Below are positions 6,116 through 7,622 of a stretch of 7,622 nucleotides of DNA, piece after piece. The translations under genes were made by a program, and so were the position numbers. The stretch lies in assembly GCA_937910975.1 (NCBI GenBank), contig CALEMZ010000444.1, positions 1 through 7,622 on the forward strand. The letters run 5' to 3'. Every line of letters begins with the position of its first letter. Within the stretch, counting starts at the first letter, position 1. This stretch comes from an uncultured Pseudorhodobacter sp. GTDB lineage: Bacteria; Pseudomonadota; Alphaproteobacteria; Rhodobacterales; Rhodobacteraceae. The notes beneath the pieces are model-generated. The model was not told where the DNA came from. It ran no database searches and was given only the letters and a program-made list of their open reading frames with translations.

Positions 6116-7297
6116 TCAAACCGCCGCGAGGCCCGCCATAAGATCGCCGATCAGATCGTCCGCATCCTCCAGCCCCACTGACAAACGGATCAGCCCCGGC
6201 GTAATCCCCAAAGCCAGTTTTTGTACATCGGGAAGCCGCTGATGCGTCGTCGTCGCCGGATGGGTGGCAATCGTCTTGGCATCCCCCAGATTGTTGGAAA
6301 TTTTGATAATCTCCAACGCATTCATGAAGCGAAATGCCGCCTCCTTGCCGCCCTTGATGTCGAAGGCAAGCATCGTTCCCCCCGACCCCATTTGCCGTGC
6401 CGCCAAATCAGCCTGCGGATGCGAATACAAACTGGGATAGATCACCCGGCTCAGCCGTTCGTCGCCTTCCAGCGCCGCCGCTACCTTGGCCGCACTCTCC
6501 GCCATCGCCCGGCAGCGCAGATCCAGCGTCGCCATGCCATTGAGCATGATCCAAGCCGTAAACGGGCTCATCGATGCGCCCGTATGCTTCATGTAAGGCT
6601 CCACCACCTTGCGAATGAAATCCTTGGTGCCGCAGATCACACCGCCCAAAGCGCGACCCTGCCCATCGACATGCTTGGTGGTGGAATACACCACCACATC
6701 TGCCCCCTGCGCCACCGCCTTCGAAAAAATCGGCGTGGCGAAAACATTATCCACCACCACAAGCGCGCCAACCTTATGGGCAATCTTTGCGACCGCCTCA
6801 ATATCAATCAGCTCCAGCGTCGGGTTCGACATCGACTCAAAAAACACCGCCTTGGTGCCCGGCACACAGGCCTTTTCCCAAGCCGCCAAATCCGTCCCCT
6901 CGACAAAAGTGACCCGCACCCCGAACCGCGTCAGCACCTCTTCCAAGACATAGAGACAAGACCCGAACAGCGCCTTGGAACTGACCACATGATCCCCCGC
7001 CTTCAGCATCGCCGTCAGCGCGCCGGAAACTGCCGCCATCCCGCTTGCAGTGGCAAAGGCATCCTCTGTCCCCTCAATCGCGGCAATACGTTCCTCAAAC
7101 ATCCGCACCGTCGGGTTGCCATAGCGGGCATAGATGAACTCATCATCCCCTGCTTGAACAAACCGCGCTTCGGCGGCCTCGGCGCTGTCATAGGCAAAGC
7201 CCTGCGTCAGAAAGATTGCCTCCGCCATTTCGCCATATTGGCTGCGGCGGCTACCCTCATGCACAAGTTGCGTGCGTGTTTTCCAATCTTTCGTCAT
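6116..7297 (-). CDS. metZ: O-succinylhomoserine sulfhydrylase
   Basis: MetZ is a PLP enzyme of the Cys/Met metabolism family. It makes homocysteine directly from O-succinylhomoserine (in some species O-acetylhomoserine) and sulfide, in the cytoplasm, on the way to methionine. Seen: 393 residues, the family length. YARYGNPT at 56-63 carries Tyr and Arg that bind the PLP phosphate of the partner subunit; D183 in VVDN contacts the pyridine nitrogen; K208 in STTKHVDGQGR is the Schiff-base lysine, in a context typical of MetZ rather than MetB or MetC; R371 in IRLSVGLED binds the substrate carboxylate. The ATG at 7297-7295 has GAGG at 7309-7306, eight bases away; the longer open frame runs into the riboswitch leader and is not coding. 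The SAM-II riboswitch upstream agrees with a methionine-synthesis role. MetY (O-acetylhomoserine) is the nearest alternative but is usually longer. Confidence 0.96.
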   Translation of the reverse strand: MTKDWKTRTQLVHEGSRRSQYGEMAEAIFLTQGFAYDSAEAAEARFVQAGDDEFIYARYGNPTVRMFEERIAAIEGTEDAFATASGMAAVSGALTAMLKAGDHVVSSKALFGSCLYVLEEVLTRFGVRVTFVEGTDLAAWEKACVPGTKAVFFESMSNPTLELIDIEAVAKIAHKVGALVVVDNVFATPIFSKAVAQGADVVVYSTTKHVDGQGRALGGVICGTKDFIRKVVEPYMKHTGASMSPFTAWIMLNGMATLDLRCRAMAESAAKVAAALEGDERLSRVIYPSLYSHPQADLAARQMGSGGTMLAFDIKGGKEAAFRFMNALEIIKISNNLGDAKTIATHPATTTHQRLPDVQKLALGITPGLIRLSVGLEDADDLIGDLMAGLAAV

Positions 7298-7312
7298 CGT
7301 TCGGACCTCGCC

Positions 7313-7346
7313 AAATAAAAACCCGGCTACCAACAAAGGCGCCGGG
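7313..7346 (-). terminator. Intrinsic terminator in the metZ leader (riboswitch expression platform)
   Basis: On the minus strand CCCGGC (7346-7341) pairs with GCCGGG (7327-7322), with two more CC/GG pairs possible inside, directly followed by TTTTTATTT (7321-7313). It starts 13 bases after the conserved 3' end of the SAM-II aptamer and ends just before the metZ ribosome binding site (GAGG, 7309-7306). The position indicates transcription attenuation controlled by the aptamer. Confidence 0.85.
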
Positions 7347-7359
7347 GCAAATCCCGAAA

Positions 7360-7411
7360 CCTCTTTAGCGGTTTATTTAACGTGGCCCGCAATCCGGTAA
7401 CAAAGCGCCAC
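7360..7411 (-). ncRNA. SAM-II riboswitch aptamer upstream of metZ
   Basis: SAM-II binds S-adenosylmethionine and lowers expression of methionine genes, mainly in Alphaproteobacteria. Seen on the minus strand: stem P1 formed by GTGGC (7411-7407) and GCCAC (7386-7382); the loop segment TTACCGGATTGC (7400-7389), which matches the consensus ACCG.AUUGC; the joining segment GTTAAATAA (7381-7373); and the hallmark 3' strand CGCTAAAGAGG (7370-7360). That strand folds back on the loop to make the pseudoknot; one such pairing here is GCGG (7390-7387) with CCGC (7371-7368). The order, spacing and total length of 52 bases match the short SAM-II class. Placement directly ahead of metZ supports the call. 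SAM-V has a similar fold, but the CUAAAGAGG end and the alphaproteobacterial context favour SAM-II. Confidence 0.9.
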
Positions 7412-7417
7412 ATAACC

Positions 7418-7446
7418 CGCATAAACCCAAGCTACAAAAACGTCAA
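7418..7446 (-). promoter_or_regulatory. Candidate promoter of the metZ transcript
   Basis: On the minus strand TTGACG (7446-7441), a 17-base spacer and TATGCG (7423-7418). The predicted start, about seven bases downstream, falls on G7411, which is exactly the first base of the SAM-II P1 stem. Agreement between the predicted transcript start and the aptamer boundary makes this more credible than the -10 alone, which matches at only three of six positions. The resulting leader is about 114 bases long. Confidence 0.6.
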
Positions 7447-7542
7447 CGCCTCTTCCCATTTGTCGTCTTGCCCGTTTTGATGCCCCCATCCACAAGAGGC
7501 GCGCACTGCAAGCATGTATCGTTGCCAAAAACCGTCAACGCC
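7435..7542. repeat. Direct repeat of 16/17 bases upstream of metZ
   Basis: CAAAAACGTCAACGCC (7435-7450) recurs as CAAAAACCGTCAACGCC (7526-7542), differing by one inserted C, with 91 bases between the starts. On the minus strand each copy reads GGCGTTGACG(G)TTTTTG, and the proximal copy contains the -35 of the metZ promoter. The distal copy has no good -10 at the right distance, so it may be a relic promoter or a second regulator site. Confidence 0.7.
7447..7501. repeat. 8-bp inverted repeat upstream of the metZ promoter
   Basis: CGCCTCTT (7447-7454) and AAGAGGCG (7494-7501) are perfect inverted copies separated by 39 bases. The left arm abuts the -35 hexamer of the metZ promoter candidate. 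Such a pair could arise by chance; a paired operator is possible. Confidence 0.4.
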
Positions 7543-7562
7543 CCTGAAAGAGTTTTGGCAAC
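7521..7562. repeat. Perfect 10-bp inverted repeat with 22-base loop
   Basis: GTTGCCAAAA (7521-7530) and TTTTGGCAAC (7553-7562) are exact inverted copies. The loop contains the distal copy of the direct repeat. A second short stem, AAGAG (7548-7552) with CTCTT (7566-7570), would cross the first and give a pseudoknot-like layout. On either strand the 3' arm is not followed by a T-tract. Confidence 0.6.
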
Positions 7563-7622
7563 ACGCTCTTAGGCTCCAGACTCATTGATAATCAAAGCCA
7601 GAACAAGACGGTTGCTGCGAGG

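Larger units (their letters stand above)
7447..7622. other. Right-hand non-coding stretch, no convincing gene
   Basis: Apart from the repeats listed, I see no gene that can be supported. On the minus strand all three frames entering from the right edge close within about 55 bases, giving possible C-terminal tails such as LAATVLFWL or RLVLALIINESGA; too little is visible to choose one or to show that any is coding. On the plus strand nothing resembles a start with a ribosome binding site before the edge. An 11-base palindrome TTGATAATCAA lies at 7585-7595. Confidence 0.5.

Noticed and set aside
6221..7318. A 365-codon open frame on the plus strand, antisense to metZ
   Set aside because: It lies wholly over metZ and its leader, is rich in His and Arg as expected from the complement of GC-rich codons, and crosses the riboswitch terminator. 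metZ has full family motifs, so this is a shadow frame.
7585..7595. TTGATAATCAA palindrome as an FNR/CRP-type site
   Set aside because: The core resembles half-sites of that family, but spacing (TTGAT-N1-ATCAA) differs from the TTGAT-N4-ATCAA consensus and the gene it would control is outside the window.
1..7622. Mobile elements, CRISPR arrays, tRNA genes or a defence system
   Set aside because: No transposase, integrase, regularly spaced repeats, cloverleaf or defence-type domain was seen; all long coding regions are explained by housekeeping or envelope genes.

Overview
The window looks like chromosomal DNA of an alphaproteobacterium, most likely Rhodobacteraceae (Rhodobacter/Roseobacter type). 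The grounds are the GC-rich coding style, a DUF6446-type gene fused into the glyQ operon, a SAM-II riboswitch ahead of metZ, and a secreted SPOR-like/peptidoglycan-binding/trypsin-fold protein of a kind I associate with this family. This assignment comes from recognising proteins and RNA, not from a database search. I see no tRNA or rRNA gene, insertion sequence, phage gene or CRISPR array.

Layout from left to right. On the minus strand, 1-321 holds the first 107 codons of a DUF6446-like membrane-anchored protein that runs off the left edge. Its GTG start overlaps by 4 bases the stop of glyQ (318-1259, minus), the glycyl-tRNA synthetase alpha subunit, which has a good promoter candidate at 1300-1328. 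Divergent from glyQ, on the plus strand at 1451-3274, is a secreted 607-residue protein with a SPOR-like domain, a peptidoglycan-binding domain and a C-terminal trypsin-like fold. All three catalytic-triad positions of that fold appear to be replaced. It converges on trkH (3334-4788, minus; K+ transporter subunit), and a perfect 9-bp hairpin lies between the two stops. Upstream of trkH are folE2 (4909-5991, minus; GTP cyclohydrolase IB) and metZ (6116-7297, minus; O-succinylhomoserine sulfhydrylase).

The regulatory highlight is the metZ leader. A promoter candidate at 7418-7446 would start transcription at the first base of a SAM-II aptamer (7360-7411). The aptamer is followed by an intrinsic terminator (7313-7346) with a clear U-tract, then by the metZ ribosome binding site. 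This predicts feedback repression of methionine synthesis by S-adenosylmethionine at the level of transcription. An alternative pairing between the 3' end of the aptamer and the terminator could act as antiterminator. The DNA upstream (7447-7622) has no convincing gene but holds a direct repeat and two inverted repeats.

The genes do not form one pathway. They are housekeeping functions: translation, envelope, potassium uptake, folate/pterin synthesis and methionine synthesis. metZ, folE2 and trkH share a strand with gaps of about 120 bases, so they may be partly co-transcribed, but each gap holds possible structure. The observations most worth following are the probable pseudoprotease and the SAM-II/terminator switch.
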